In this document: positions 29,523 through 39,064 of the stretch, in pieces
Layout: every line of letters starts with the position of its first letter
How positions within the stretch are numbered: the stretch's first letter is position 1
DNA from: Nocardia sp.
GTDB taxonomy: Bacteria > Actinomycetota > Actinomycetes > Mycobacteriales > Mycobacteriaceae
DNA length: 64,000 nt
Assembly: GCA_014360565.1 (NCBI GenBank)
Contig: JACIXH010000006.1
Span: 1-64,000 of the forward strand
Direction: 5' to 3'
Position numbers and translations under genes: made by a program
The notes under the pieces: model-generated
The model's input: the letters and a program-made list of their open reading frames with translations, nothing else
Database searches by the model: none
Told to the model about the DNA's origin: nothing

Positions 29523-29833
29523 AGCGCCTGCTCGGTGCCTGCGCGTAGGAGACTGCGCGCCCAGGTTGCCACGGCGGCGATCTGATCAACGGTCGCGGTT
29601 TCGGGGTCGGCCGCGACCAGGTCGACGACGTCAAGGAATGCATCGCGGCCGAGCTGAGACATCCCGCAGTGGTTGGGCACCAGGACAAGTGGCCCATGGG
29701 CGTTAACAAGCTCGGTGGTCGCCAGTACGGCAGGGTGATGCTCGCCGGAGACCAGCCGCGCCCGCGAGTCTCCGTTGACTGCGAGAAGTGCCCACTGCCG
29801 ACCTTCTCGGTCGATGCCCAGGAACGATGTCAT
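29519..29833 (-). CDS. Uncharacterised protein
   Basis: Overlaps both neighbours by 4 bp. Confidence 0.65.
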   Translation of the reverse strand: MTSFLGIDREGRQWALLAVNGDSRARLVSGEHHPAVLATTELVNAHGPLVLVPNHCGMSQLGRDAFLDVVDLVAADPETATVDQIAAVATWARSLLRAGTEQAL

Positions 29834-30330
29834 GCCGCAGCCCTCCAGATGTGGTTTGTTGTAGTGCTCCAGCTGGCAAGAGCAGAGCTGATGCGCGCAT
29901 CAGCGATGGGCATCGGCTGTACTGCCAGGAGAGCGAGGAACCCGCTGACGACCGCTTCGACACCACCGAATGCGTGGCCGTACAGGTGATCTTCGGCGTC
30001 GAGCGCAGTGAAAGTAACTGCGGTGTAGGCCTGGATCGCACCATGATCGGTTGCGGCCAGCAGCTGAGTTCCGGCGAGCTGACCGAGGAGGCGCCACTGC
30101 TCAGCGAGCAATGCGGCGTCGCTCGGGTCGCGCAGCGCGCGGCAGCTTTCGGCCACGGTGGTGGCAAACGCATCCGGGAATTCAGGAATGTTTGCCGACA
30201 ACCCCCATTCGGGATCGGTGTAGAGGCGAGCGAACCATTCCCACCTCAGGTGGGATGGCGCTCCGTCAGGAGCAGGGCTGTCGAGCAGGCCCGCGGCGAT
30301 ATCAAGGACTCGACCCCAGACCGCCATCAC
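29830..30330 (-). CDS. Uncharacterised protein
   Basis: 4-bp overlaps in a four-gene operon. Confidence 0.65.
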   Translation of the reverse strand: MMAVWGRVLDIAAGLLDSPAPDGAPSHLRWEWFARLYTDPEWGLSANIPEFPDAFATTVAESCRALRDPSDAALLAEQWRLLGQLAGTQLLAATDHGAIQAYTAVTFTALDAEDHLYGHAFGGVEAVVSGFLALLAVQPMPIADARISSALASWSTTTNHIWRAAA

Positions 30331-31055
30331 GCCACCGCCGTGGACTGTCGGCGGTACTTGCTGGTCCGCTCGGTGAGACGGCCCGCGAATGCGTTGCGCC
30401 GCCGACCGTGAGCTTGGAAATCATCGACGACCTCACCGGCGGCGTCGAGCAACTTGCCGGCCACGATCATCGAGGGGGGCGCTTGGCCGTCGGCGATCTG
30501 CTGGTCGAGAGTCTTGCGGCAGGCCGCCAGCATCGGGCAGGCGTTGCAAGCAGCGACCGCCAGTTCCCACTCGGCGACGCAGTTTCGGTCGACGGTCCAA
30601 AGTTCCGCCTGTCCCTTGCACACAGCGACGCCTTGCGCTGCCGCAGCGGTCACTGTGACGCTCAGTGAACGAATTCCCAGTTCCCGGCGTATTTCTCGCA
30701 ACGTCGGGCACTCCTTGCGCCTGCCGGACCGCGGGCCGTAGGCCAGGCCGCAGCGGCGGCACCGATGACCGTGTGCGTCCGGGCGGTGCTCGAATGCGAG
30801 CTTGCGCAGTTCTGCCATCGACAGTCGGGAAAGCGAACGGGCAGGGCTCGTCATCGAGGTCGACGCGAGAAGTTTCAGGGCCTGGGCCACTGAGTCACAC
30901 AGCGGCTGATTCTTCGTACGAGGCCTCTTGCACACCGTGCATTTCCCGTCCTTGTGCACGTGGAGTGCCACAACTTGGAGAAGCTCGGCCTGAGTCGGGG
31001 GGCGGGTCGGAGCCTTGATGCGGCGCCTCCGGGGGGCGCTCTCGCAGGTGTTCAT
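30327..31055 (-). CDS. WhiB-like regulator with N-terminal Cys-rich extension
   Basis: VCKGQAELW...ELAVAACNACPMLAACRKTL (C...C-x2-C-x5-C); upstream CTVCKRPRTKNQPLC and CRRCGLAYG. Confidence 0.65.
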   Translation of the reverse strand: MNTCESAPRRRRIKAPTRPPTQAELLQVVALHVHKDGKCTVCKRPRTKNQPLCDSVAQALKLLASTSMTSPARSLSRLSMAELRKLAFEHRPDAHGHRCRRCGLAYGPRSGRRKECPTLREIRRELGIRSLSVTVTAAAAQGVAVCKGQAELWTVDRNCVAEWELAVAACNACPMLAACRKTLDQQIADGQAPPSMIVAGKLLDAAGEVVDDFQAHGRRRNAFAGRLTERTSKYRRQSTAVA

Positions 31056-31179
31056 GATGGTCTGCCTTCCGTGTGAGACAGCTGCAACGAGCACGACGCT
31101 CGCGATGAATGTGGTTAGGCGGCAGCGTGTTGCGCGCATGCCGGTGCGGAAGGGTGTCCTCCCGCACCGGCGACGAAAA

Positions 31180-32655
31180 TCAGCGCAGGGTCGACTGGGC
31201 TGCTGCGAGAGCGCCGTTGGCGGCGTCAGTGAAAGCGCCGAACTGGTCCGGGGCGAACTGCGGCTGCTCGACGATCGCGTCGACTACCGCTTCGGTCACC
31301 TCCGCCGTCTCCGGTGTCGATGTGCCGACCGCGACGAGGTCCTGGGCGGCCTGAGTGACTACCGCACCCGCCTGCTCTGCCCAGGGCTGTTGCTGGACCG
31401 TGGCGGTGACCTCGGCCGCGACGTCGAGCGCAGTGTCGATAACCTGCTGACCACCGGGCTGTTCTTCCACCCAACCGACAGCCTGCTCTCCGGCCGCGAT
31501 CGTGTTGTCCACCGCGGTCTCAACCTGCTCCTCGATGGTGGGAGCGGGAGCTGGAGGGCTAGGCGGGGTCTCCGGCGGAGGGGTGTAGTCGGAGCCGTCG
31601 CCAGCGGTGACGATCGTGCCGATGGTTCCGCCGAGCGCGCCACCGACGACCGCGCCGAACAGTGCTGCGGGGACGCCGATGACGGTTGCGCCGATCACCG
31701 CGCCTGCGGCCGCGCCGATCGCGGTACCCGCGACACCGGAGGTGATCGCGCCGATCACGGGAACAGGGATAAGAGTGCCCAATCCCGCACCCACGATCCC
31801 ACCGACCGTTCCGCCGACAAGTGCTCCGCCGACACCACCGACGATGGCTGCAGGGGCTCCGAGCACGATGAATCCAATGGTCGCCCCAGTGGCGACACCG
31901 ACGACCATGCCGGTCCCCATTCGGGTACTGCGGCTCGGATCGAAGCCGATCGAGGTCAAGAAATGGTCGACGTCGCGCTGCGCGAGCGCCGCCTGGCCGT
32001 TGAGCTTCCACGTCGCATCTACTGGCAACCACTCGGGCCGCGCGATCTTCGCGTCACCGACGCCGAGCCACTCCGGGTCCGGCGGAACGATGACCTTGGG
32101 CGGCTCGACCGGCTGAGGAAGGTGCAGGCTGCCCAGATCCTCGCCGAGCGAGGTAGAGGGAGACGAGGGAGCCGTCTGCGGCGTGGCGTAGCTCGGCCCG
32201 CTGTAGTCGCTGTAGCCGGTGGAGTCGTCACCGTTCCCAGGATTGCTGTAGTAGGACGGCGCAGAAGGCGCAGAAGGCGCAGAAGGCGCGGGGCGATACT
32301 GCTCCGGCGGCACGTACTGCGGCTCGGGCAGCAGATTGCCCTGCCAAGACTGTTCCTGGGGACGCGGGGGAGGCGTCGGGGCAGGAGGCGGAGTCGGCGG
32401 AGTCGCCGGACTCGTGGTGCCGGGCTGCGGTGCCCCACTGGTTCCCGGCTGATTCTCACTGGTCGAAGGGCCGGTGACGCCCGGCTGCGGCTCCGCGGCC
32501 GCCGTTCCGGATCCGATAGCAATCGTCGCTGCGATCAGAACGCTGACGGGGATGGCTGTTGTCCGGCGCCGAGCCTGAGCTCGTCGGTGCCGCCGCGGTG
32601 CCTGAGGTTGCAGCGCACTGCAATCTCGAGAGAAGGGTTGTGCGGTCGTGTTCAT
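31180..32655 (-). CDS. Secreted Pro-rich protein with glycine-zipper-rich C-terminal region
   Basis: Signal peptide ending TAAAEP; PAPTPPPRP; AAIVGGVGGALVGGTVGGIVGAGLG repeats. Confidence 0.7.
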   Translation of the reverse strand: MNTTAQPFSRDCSALQPQAPRRHRRAQARRRTTAIPVSVLIAATIAIGSGTAAAEPQPGVTGPSTSENQPGTSGAPQPGTTSPATPPTPPPAPTPPPRPQEQSWQGNLLPEPQYVPPEQYRPAPSAPSAPSAPSYYSNPGNGDDSTGYSDYSGPSYATPQTAPSSPSTSLGEDLGSLHLPQPVEPPKVIVPPDPEWLGVGDAKIARPEWLPVDATWKLNGQAALAQRDVDHFLTSIGFDPSRSTRMGTGMVVGVATGATIGFIVLGAPAAIVGGVGGALVGGTVGGIVGAGLGTLIPVPVIGAITSGVAGTAIGAAAGAVIGATVIGVPAALFGAVVGGALGGTIGTIVTAGDGSDYTPPPETPPSPPAPAPTIEEQVETAVDNTIAAGEQAVGWVEEQPGGQQVIDTALDVAAEVTATVQQQPWAEQAGAVVTQAAQDLVAVGTSTPETAEVTEAVVDAIVEQPQFAPDQFGAFTDAANGALAAAQSTLR

Positions 32656-32885
32656 ACGCGTGCCTCCAGTTGAGGCGGTTGACACGCGCAAGACGTAGCA
32701 TCGATACGCCACAGCACGCGTGCAACCGCTAGTGGTTCAGGGCCTCCGAGGGCGACGCGACGCCAATCACAGACGTCCTCGGGGGTCTTTCTCAATCCGA
32801 TAACTCAGCGAGCTCTAGCTACCTCCCTCCCATGCTAGTAAATCTATGATCGAATTGTAAGGTCGCAAAGTTCGCTACAAACGAG

Positions 32886-33380
32886 GTGGGTGAGACACCG
32901 TTGCACCGTGACACTCAGGGGCGACAGGTGACCCGCCGGCGCGACCTCCGCGGCTTCGAACCTCAGCGGCTGGCCGAGGCCGTCGAGCAGTCGCCCATGT
33001 CGCGGAACGAAATCGCGCGCCTGGCCGACATCTCGGCGCCGACGCTGTCGAACTGGTCGTCCGGCAAGACCCACCCCACGGTCGATCTTCTCGCCCGCGT
33101 CGTCCGAGTGCTCGGCATTCGCATCACCGACGTCGTGATCACCGACCCGGCAACTCGGCTCTTCAGCGACCTGCGTGTCGCGGCAGGCTTCACCCAGCCG
33201 CAGCTCGCCGGCGCCGCAGGTATGACGACACCGACTTTGCAGAAGATCGAACGAGGCGACGTCAAACAGCTGTTGCCCCGCCACGTCAAAGCCCTCGCGA
33301 AGCCGCTGGGAGTCACCGACCAAGAGCTGATCAGGGCATGGAACAACACCAGGAAGCGCGGACCCGGCGTGCCTGCATGA
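32886..33380 (+). CDS. Regulator with two XRE-like HTH domains
   Basis: MSRNEIARLADISAPTLSNWSSGKTHPTVDLLARVVRVLG and GFTQPQLAGAAGMTTPTLQKIERGDVKQL. Confidence 0.8.
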   Translation: MGETPLHRDTQGRQVTRRRDLRGFEPQRLAEAVEQSPMSRNEIARLADISAPTLSNWSSGKTHPTVDLLARVVRVLGIRITDVVITDPATRLFSDLRVAAGFTQPQLAGAAGMTTPTLQKIERGDVKQLLPRHVKALAKPLGVTDQELIRAWNNTRKRGPGVPA

Positions 33381-33542
33381 CGTGTTCACCTCGCCGACCC
33401 CCTGCGTCTGATCATGATCATCAGCATGGCGGGAGTCGCTGGTATGCGGAACCGACCCAGCACCGCGTTGCGTCGAACTTCCGCTGAACTTCGCCGATGC
33501 AGAACCGCGACGCCGACGCGTCGCGATGAAAGACTGGCCGCT

Positions 33543-34325
33543 ATGTTGCTCAACGGTCAGCCGCCCACCGTCGACCAGATCAGCCGACTGGCGCTGGTCA
33601 ACCTCGGACACTTCACGTCGATGCGCGTGGAGGACGGCGGTGTCCGTGGCCTGTCGCTGCATCTGGAGCGGCTTGCTCGTGACTGCCGCCAGGTATTCGC
33701 CACCGAGCTCGATCTCGACCGAGTCCGGCAATACCTGCGCAGCGCTGCCGCAGACGCCAGCGGCCCAATTGTCATGCGGGCCACCGTCTATGACCCCCGA
33801 CTCGAGCTCGGCAAGCCCGGCGCCGCGGCCGACCCGAACGTCCTTGTCACGACGACCTCGGCCGCGCCCGTTCCGATGCCACCGCTGCGACTGCAGACCG
33901 CGGTCTTCACCCGAGAACTCGCACGGGTCAAGCACATCGGGCTCTTCGGCGCTGTGCATCACAGGGCTGCGGCTCAGCGCAACGGATACGACGACGTTCT
34001 GTTCACCGCTGCCGACGGCACCGTGTCCGAAGCCGCCACCGCCAACATCGGCTTCATCGACGCCGATAACCGCATCATCTGGCCGAAGGCCGATGTGCTT
34101 GCCGGCACGACCATGCGCCTCCTCTGCCAAGCCCGCGATGAGGAAGTGCTCACCAAGCACATCGCGCTGTCGGACCTGCCCCAGTACCGAGCCGCGATCC
34201 TGACCAATGTGGCCATCGGAGTCCGCGCTGTGCACAGTGTCGACGAAACGACGTGGAGCACCGATCATCCGATGATCGCCGAGCTGCGCGCCGACTACGA
34301 GTCGATCCCGACCGAGCGGCTCTGA
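33543..34325 (+). CDS. Aminotransferase class IV-like PLP enzyme
   Basis: MLLNGQPPT; VKHIGLFGAVHHRAAAQRNGYDDVLFTAADGTVSEAATANIGFI; VLAGTTMRLL. Confidence 0.85.
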   Translation: MLLNGQPPTVDQISRLALVNLGHFTSMRVEDGGVRGLSLHLERLARDCRQVFATELDLDRVRQYLRSAAADASGPIVMRATVYDPRLELGKPGAAADPNVLVTTTSAAPVPMPPLRLQTAVFTRELARVKHIGLFGAVHHRAAAQRNGYDDVLFTAADGTVSEAATANIGFIDADNRIIWPKADVLAGTTMRLLCQARDEEVLTKHIALSDLPQYRAAILTNVAIGVRAVHSVDETTWSTDHPMIAELRADYESIPTERL

Positions 34326-34394
34326 ACCCTCCCAGTCGAACCACACACGATTGCTCGATACTCTTTCTCGCGACGAGGGAAGGGGTGCAGCAGC

Positions 34395-35318
34395 GTGGTT
34401 GCCACAGTGAGGCGTTGGAGTGGAACCGAAGTCAAGGCGCTGCGAGAGGCCCGTCGGCTCTCCGTTCGAGACTTCGCCGCACACCTCGGTGTCAGCGACC
34501 GGATGGTCTCCAAGTGGGAGGCCGGTCGCAGCAAGATCTTCCCCCGCCCGATCAATCAGGCCGCGCTCGATACCTCGCTCGCCAGACTGACCAGCGACGA
34601 GCGCGCGCGGTTTATCGCCTTCGTCGGGGAGGACAACATTGTCGACACCCGTGAAACCGACGTGCCCGAGCAATCCACGGTGGTGCGACACCCGGGCGAC
34701 GGCAAGCTCATGGCCTGGATCCCCGAGGGCGTATTCCTCTCCGGCACCGGTGATCTGCCGGTCTACATCGACGGCTTCTATCTCGACGTCTATCCCACGA
34801 CTAACGCGGACTACCATCGATTCGTCTCCGCCACAGGCCATTCGGCGCCACGGCACTGGGAATCGGCGAGCCCGCCGCCCGAGATCGCCACACATCCGGT
34901 CGTGTGGGTGAGCTGGCACGACGCGACTGCTTACGCGGACTGGGCGCGCAAACAATTGCCGACCAACGAGCAGTGGGAGAAGGCGGCTCGTGGGTCGTTG
35001 GGAAATATCTACCCCTGGGGCAGCCAGCCGACACCGGCCAAGTGCAACGTCCGCGGGTCCGGGCCCGGCACCACGACTCCGGTCGACAACTACCGATCCG
35101 GCGCCAGCCCCTACGGGATATACGACATGTGCGGCGGGGTGTGGGAGTGGACCAGCACCGCCACCGTTGGTGCGGTCAAGGACCGCCGCGGGCTCAAGGG
35201 CGGCGCATTCACCAGCCTGTTCGAATCTGCTGTGCCCTCGGCTTGCAATGACGCGCGGACCGGCATGACCGACGACGACACTGGATTTCGCTGCGCGACT
35301 GCCACGCTCGCCATTTGA
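34395..35318 (+). CDS. XRE HTH fused to a formylglycine-generating-enzyme/SUMF1-like domain
   Basis: VKALREARRLSVRDFAAHLGVSDRMVSKWEAGRSKI then WIPEGVFLSGTG...HPVVWVSWHDATAYADWARKQLPTNEQWEKAARG...YGIYDMCGGVWEWTST...GGAFTS...TGFRCA. Confidence 0.9.
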   Translation: MVATVRRWSGTEVKALREARRLSVRDFAAHLGVSDRMVSKWEAGRSKIFPRPINQAALDTSLARLTSDERARFIAFVGEDNIVDTRETDVPEQSTVVRHPGDGKLMAWIPEGVFLSGTGDLPVYIDGFYLDVYPTTNADYHRFVSATGHSAPRHWESASPPPEIATHPVVWVSWHDATAYADWARKQLPTNEQWEKAARGSLGNIYPWGSQPTPAKCNVRGSGPGTTTPVDNYRSGASPYGIYDMCGGVWEWTSTATVGAVKDRRGLKGGAFTSLFESAVPSACNDARTGMTDDDTGFRCATATLAI

Positions 35319-35497
35319 CGGCTCGACGCTCACATCAAGGTGGTCGTGAGCGGGAAGTGTGGGGATCATCGGCGTCTCCTGACGTTGGCCAACGGGAATT
35401 GGGCTCGCCCACGTGTTGCGGAGAGCCTTCTTCCGGCGGCCGTCAGAGACTGGTACCGGGTAGTCGGTTTGGATCGTAGCAGATTGGTATGAGTCGT

Positions 35498-36616
35498 CTA
35501 GGTGGGATCGCTCAGCCCGGGGTGTCCCTGGTCAGTGGGTTCGACCGGGTCTGGCTCGTCGCTGTATCCGGTGACCCGGAATTGGACGACGCCTAGCAGT
35601 GGGGCGTCGGGTGACGTTCGCATGATGGCGCCCGTGCCGTCGGTGACCACCCAGCCGCCGCCGCGGCGGCGAAGGCGGATGCCCTCGACGAATCCTGTTT
35701 CGGTCTTGCCGGTGAATACGTCTGTCGCGGCCTCGAAGATGCGTTTGACGTCGTCGGGATGTGGCGTGTCGCGTTGGTCGACTTGACCTTTCCACTGCAC
35801 ATCGGACATGGGGTCGGTGATCCATCGAAGCAGCCGCATTTTGGCGATGTCGACGAGCGCCATATGGACCTGCGACATTCGTGGAATCGCAGCTAACGCA
35901 GCCGCTTCCAGGCTCGGAGCTCCAGAACTTGCGCTGGTGGTCTGGAAAATAAGTCCGCGCCAGTGATGAGAAGTTTCGTCGGTTGGCCCGGCCACCATAA
36001 GGAGTTGTGCTGGCGTCTGTTGCTTGTGAAAAGTCATCGACACCGGCCCCTCCCAATACGAGCCGGGCTCATGCGTCAGCAGCGCTTTGATCAAAGCGAA
36101 CGCGTCGACGGGCTCGACGAACCGGAAGATCTCAGGCGCCGTCAGCCGGGTGTCAGGTTGACCGTTGGCCAGGGCTGCGGGAATATCCGCGAGTCGCTGA
36201 TGCGAATCCCAGGTGAAAGCGAACGCGGACATCGGTGGCGTCGACGGACTTTCGTTGTCGGCGCCGATCCAGACTTGCACGCCATGAAGAACCCCATCCG
36301 GACCGACCACTGGAATCAGCCGAGCGGCAACCGTCTGCCCATTGCGCAGAGTGTGATTGATCGATGTGGCAGCGGGCTGCCGACGAAGCTCGGCGATGCT
36401 TGCCTCGAGCCATCGAGCCGCCTCGGTGCCGGGGCCCTTACTGCCGCCCAGGGGATCCTGCACCGCGCGCTCGAACGACGTGCGACTTCGCGGCTCATTT
36501 GACCGCGCGACGACCGTCAGCCGGGTCGCCTCCAACGCTTCGACTAGTACCCATCCAGACTTCGGCATTTCGAACCCCCCATAGGTTGCATGCTCTTTTG
36601 TTGGAAGTTCGATCAT
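35498..36616 (-). CDS. Uncharacterised protein, possibly PAS-like
   Basis: Coding-like; WVLVEALEATRLTVVARSNEPR and RLIPVVGPDGVLHGVQVWIG; adjacent to P450. Confidence 0.5.
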   Translation of the reverse strand: MIELPTKEHATYGGFEMPKSGWVLVEALEATRLTVVARSNEPRSRTSFERAVQDPLGGSKGPGTEAARWLEASIAELRRQPAATSINHTLRNGQTVAARLIPVVGPDGVLHGVQVWIGADNESPSTPPMSAFAFTWDSHQRLADIPAALANGQPDTRLTAPEIFRFVEPVDAFALIKALLTHEPGSYWEGPVSMTFHKQQTPAQLLMVAGPTDETSHHWRGLIFQTTSASSGAPSLEAAALAAIPRMSQVHMALVDIAKMRLLRWITDPMSDVQWKGQVDQRDTPHPDDVKRIFEAATDVFTGKTETGFVEGIRLRRRGGGWVVTDGTGAIMRTSPDAPLLGVVQFRVTGYSDEPDPVEPTDQGHPGLSDPT

Positions 36617-36653
36617 AGCGACCGCACATTAGGGGAGGCTGAAGCCCTGCGTC

Positions 36654-37820
36654 TCAGTGTGTCGTGGTCATTGTCAGCTCAGCGAACCCGTAGGTGAACC
36701 AAGAGGGCCGCAATCGATACTGCTGTTGCGGCTTGATCGGGTCGAGCTTCGGATACTTTCGAAGAACCATTTTGGCGGCGGTGACAACTTGCATCTCTGC
36801 CAATGCTGCTCCGATACAGAAGTGGCGCCCTCGACCGAATACGACATCGGGGCGCCCGATTCCCGCGGGATCGAGGTGCGCGGATCGGAGCGAGAGAATT
36901 ACTGTGTGCCCACGGGGGATTGTCACACCATTCACCTCGAGGTCTGCCAAGGGGAATCGCCGCAGGGCGTAGTTGACCGGGGCGACCTGGCCGATGAGGT
37001 CGCGAATGAGGCGACTGAACTCCTCCTCGGAATCGAGGAGGCGTCGCGCTGCCGCATTCTGGGCGCGCACAAGCTCGTCGAGCACAGCGGCCACCAGCGA
37101 GGTGACGTTCTCGAACCCTCCGATGATCACCGCGAAGGCCAGCGAGATCAGCTCGTTCTCGCTGAGGCGGTCCTGGCCGTCGCGGGCCTCGAGCCAGTGC
37201 GAGATCAGGTCCGTCCCGGGATCAGCCCTCTTTTCGGCGATCACACCAGCGACCAGCATCAGCATTTTGCCCAGAGATTCCTGGATCGCTGCCCCCTGCT
37301 GGGAGGTATCGACGGCGAACATCGGCCGCGCGGCGTCACGGAACTCGTCGAGCCGATCCTCTGGCAGTCCCAGCAGCGTTCCGATCACCCGCGGCGGCAG
37401 CGGCTCGCACAGCCCGCTCATCAGGTCGATATCACCTTCGATCGGCAGCGCGTCGACGAGTTCCTGCACCGCGTCTTCGACCACCTGTCGGTGCGCTGGA
37501 TGATTGGGCGGAGCGAAGGCCTCGGCAGCGAGCTTGCGTACTCGCCGATGCTGATCGCCGTCGATGTTGAGAAGGTTCGCATCCAGCGCCGGAGGGAGGT
37601 TCTGCCCGCGAAACCCCGTGGTGGAGTCGGCCTTCGCCGCTGACATCACCGGGTCGGCCAGTAGCCTGGTCACCACGTCGTATCCGGTGACAATCCACAC
37701 TGGAGAGCCGTCCGGCAGCTCGGCCTGGTGCACACCCCCGTTCGTCGTCCTGAGAGCTTCGTGAAGTTCGTTCACCGTGTGAGTGCCGGCTTCGAATGGA
37801 CACCGTTGACCCAAACTCAT
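36654..37820 (-). CDS. Cytochrome P450, motif-atypical
   Basis: Heme-binding FGRGRHFCIGAALAE; start MSLGQRCPFEAG. Confidence 0.9.
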   Translation of the reverse strand: MSLGQRCPFEAGTHTVNELHEALRTTNGGVHQAELPDGSPVWIVTGYDVVTRLLADPVMSAAKADSTTGFRGQNLPPALDANLLNIDGDQHRRVRKLAAEAFAPPNHPAHRQVVEDAVQELVDALPIEGDIDLMSGLCEPLPPRVIGTLLGLPEDRLDEFRDAARPMFAVDTSQQGAAIQESLGKMLMLVAGVIAEKRADPGTDLISHWLEARDGQDRLSENELISLAFAVIIGGFENVTSLVAAVLDELVRAQNAAARRLLDSEEEFSRLIRDLIGQVAPVNYALRRFPLADLEVNGVTIPRGHTVILSLRSAHLDPAGIGRPDVVFGRGRHFCIGAALAEMQVVTAAKMVLRKYPKLDPIKPQQQYRLRPSWFTYGFAELTMTTTH

Positions 37821-37854
37821 AATTGCCAGTGTGCAACGTCTAGGAGGTATCCAC

Positions 37855-38457
37855 ATGCCCAACACCGTTAGCACCGCTACTGAGTCTGACGTCACAGGCT
37901 GCTCGCAGGTCCTTGCCGAAGCCTTCGCAGATGACCCGCTTATGGCCGCAATCTGGCCTGAAGCCGAGGAGCGTCACCGCGCCTTGCCGCGGTACTTCGC
38001 AGCCTCATTGCGACACTTCCACATCCCAGCCGGTGGGGTGCAGATCGCATCCGACCCCGGCGGAAACATTGGGGGAGTGGCAGTTTGGGATCCGCCGGGG
38101 CGGTGGGACCAGGGGCTCATGCAGACGATGCGTGCCGTTCCAGACCTGTTGCCGGCTCTTCGGCTGCGCGCCGGACGAGCGATCACGGTCCGCCGGACGT
38201 TGGACGGGCATCACCCGGCAAACGCCCACTGGTATCTGGCGAACATCGGCACACCGCTCAGCCACCGCGGGCAGGGCTTCGCAGCCCAGCTCCTGCAGCA
38301 CCGGCTCGACTCCGCCGCTGGCACCCCCTCCTATCTCGTCTGCACCCGGGCGGAGAACGTGGCCTATTACGAGCGGTTCGGGTTCAAGGTCACGGAGACC
38401 TTCTCGCTGGCGATCGGCAATAAGCCGAAGATGTGGGCGATGCAAACAGGCGGCTGA
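37855..38457 (+). CDS. GNAT-family acetyltransferase
   Basis: WYLANIGTPLSHRGQGFAAQLLQHRLD...NVAYYERFGFKV. Confidence 0.85.
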   Translation: MPNTVSTATESDVTGCSQVLAEAFADDPLMAAIWPEAEERHRALPRYFAASLRHFHIPAGGVQIASDPGGNIGGVAVWDPPGRWDQGLMQTMRAVPDLLPALRLRAGRAITVRRTLDGHHPANAHWYLANIGTPLSHRGQGFAAQLLQHRLDSAAGTPSYLVCTRAENVAYYERFGFKVTETFSLAIGNKPKMWAMQTGG

Positions 38458-38468
38458 GCGTTGTTCGG

Positions 38469-39032
38469 CTACGGGCACGCGACGTGAAGGAAGACCAGGA
38501 GCTCGGTGTTGCGTCGAGCGGCACTCCAGCTCGAAGGGATCTCCTCCTTCAGCTTGACCTCCACCTCGCCGGTGTTCGGGCGATCCCAGGTGATCCCGAG
38601 TGGGAAGCCATCGGGGTTGCGTGCGCGGGAATTGGCGATGGCTGATTCGGCGGTGGTGAATGTCGCCGCGGGGAAACCGAGCTTCTCGTTCTCCGCAGTG
38701 AGAGTTTGGGATCCGTGAGTCAGCTGTACCTTCCAGCCGTCCTCGGTGGTGATCTCGACTCGCTCGTCGTCGGCGGCATCCTCGCAGCGGGCCTGGAACT
38801 TGTTGGCGGTCCCTGCCACCACATGGGTCGCGACATCGTCGTCCAGTCCGATCACGAGTCCCGTCGCCGCGCGAGGATCAGCATGGTTGCGGCTATCAGC
38901 TGATGTGACTGTGCCGTTGGAGGTGTCCTCGTCGTCCGACGAGCTGCAGGACACCAGCGCCCCAGCTGCGATAGCGGCTACCACGGCCGTGCTGGCGACA
39001 GCGATGACGGCGATCCGACCTGGGTTCGGCAT
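38469..39032 (-). CDS. Putative lipoprotein, transfer-region paralog A
   Basis: Hydrophobic N-terminus then VSCSSS; similar to the 54248..54778 product. Confidence 0.7.
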   Translation of the reverse strand: MPNPGRIAVIAVASTAVVAAIAAGALVSCSSSDDEDTSNGTVTSADSRNHADPRAATGLVIGLDDDVATHVVAGTANKFQARCEDAADDERVEITTEDGWKVQLTHGSQTLTAENEKLGFPAATFTTAESAIANSRARNPDGFPLGITWDRPNTGEVEVKLKEEIPSSWSAARRNTELLVFLHVACP

Positions 39033-39064
39033 CGGTCTTCTCCTTCTCGGGGGCTAGAGCCCGG

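Noticed and set aside
32261-32292. Tandem CGCAGAAGGCGCAGAAGG repeat
   Set aside because: Encodes APSAPSAPS in the Pro-rich linker of a secreted protein; low-complexity coding.
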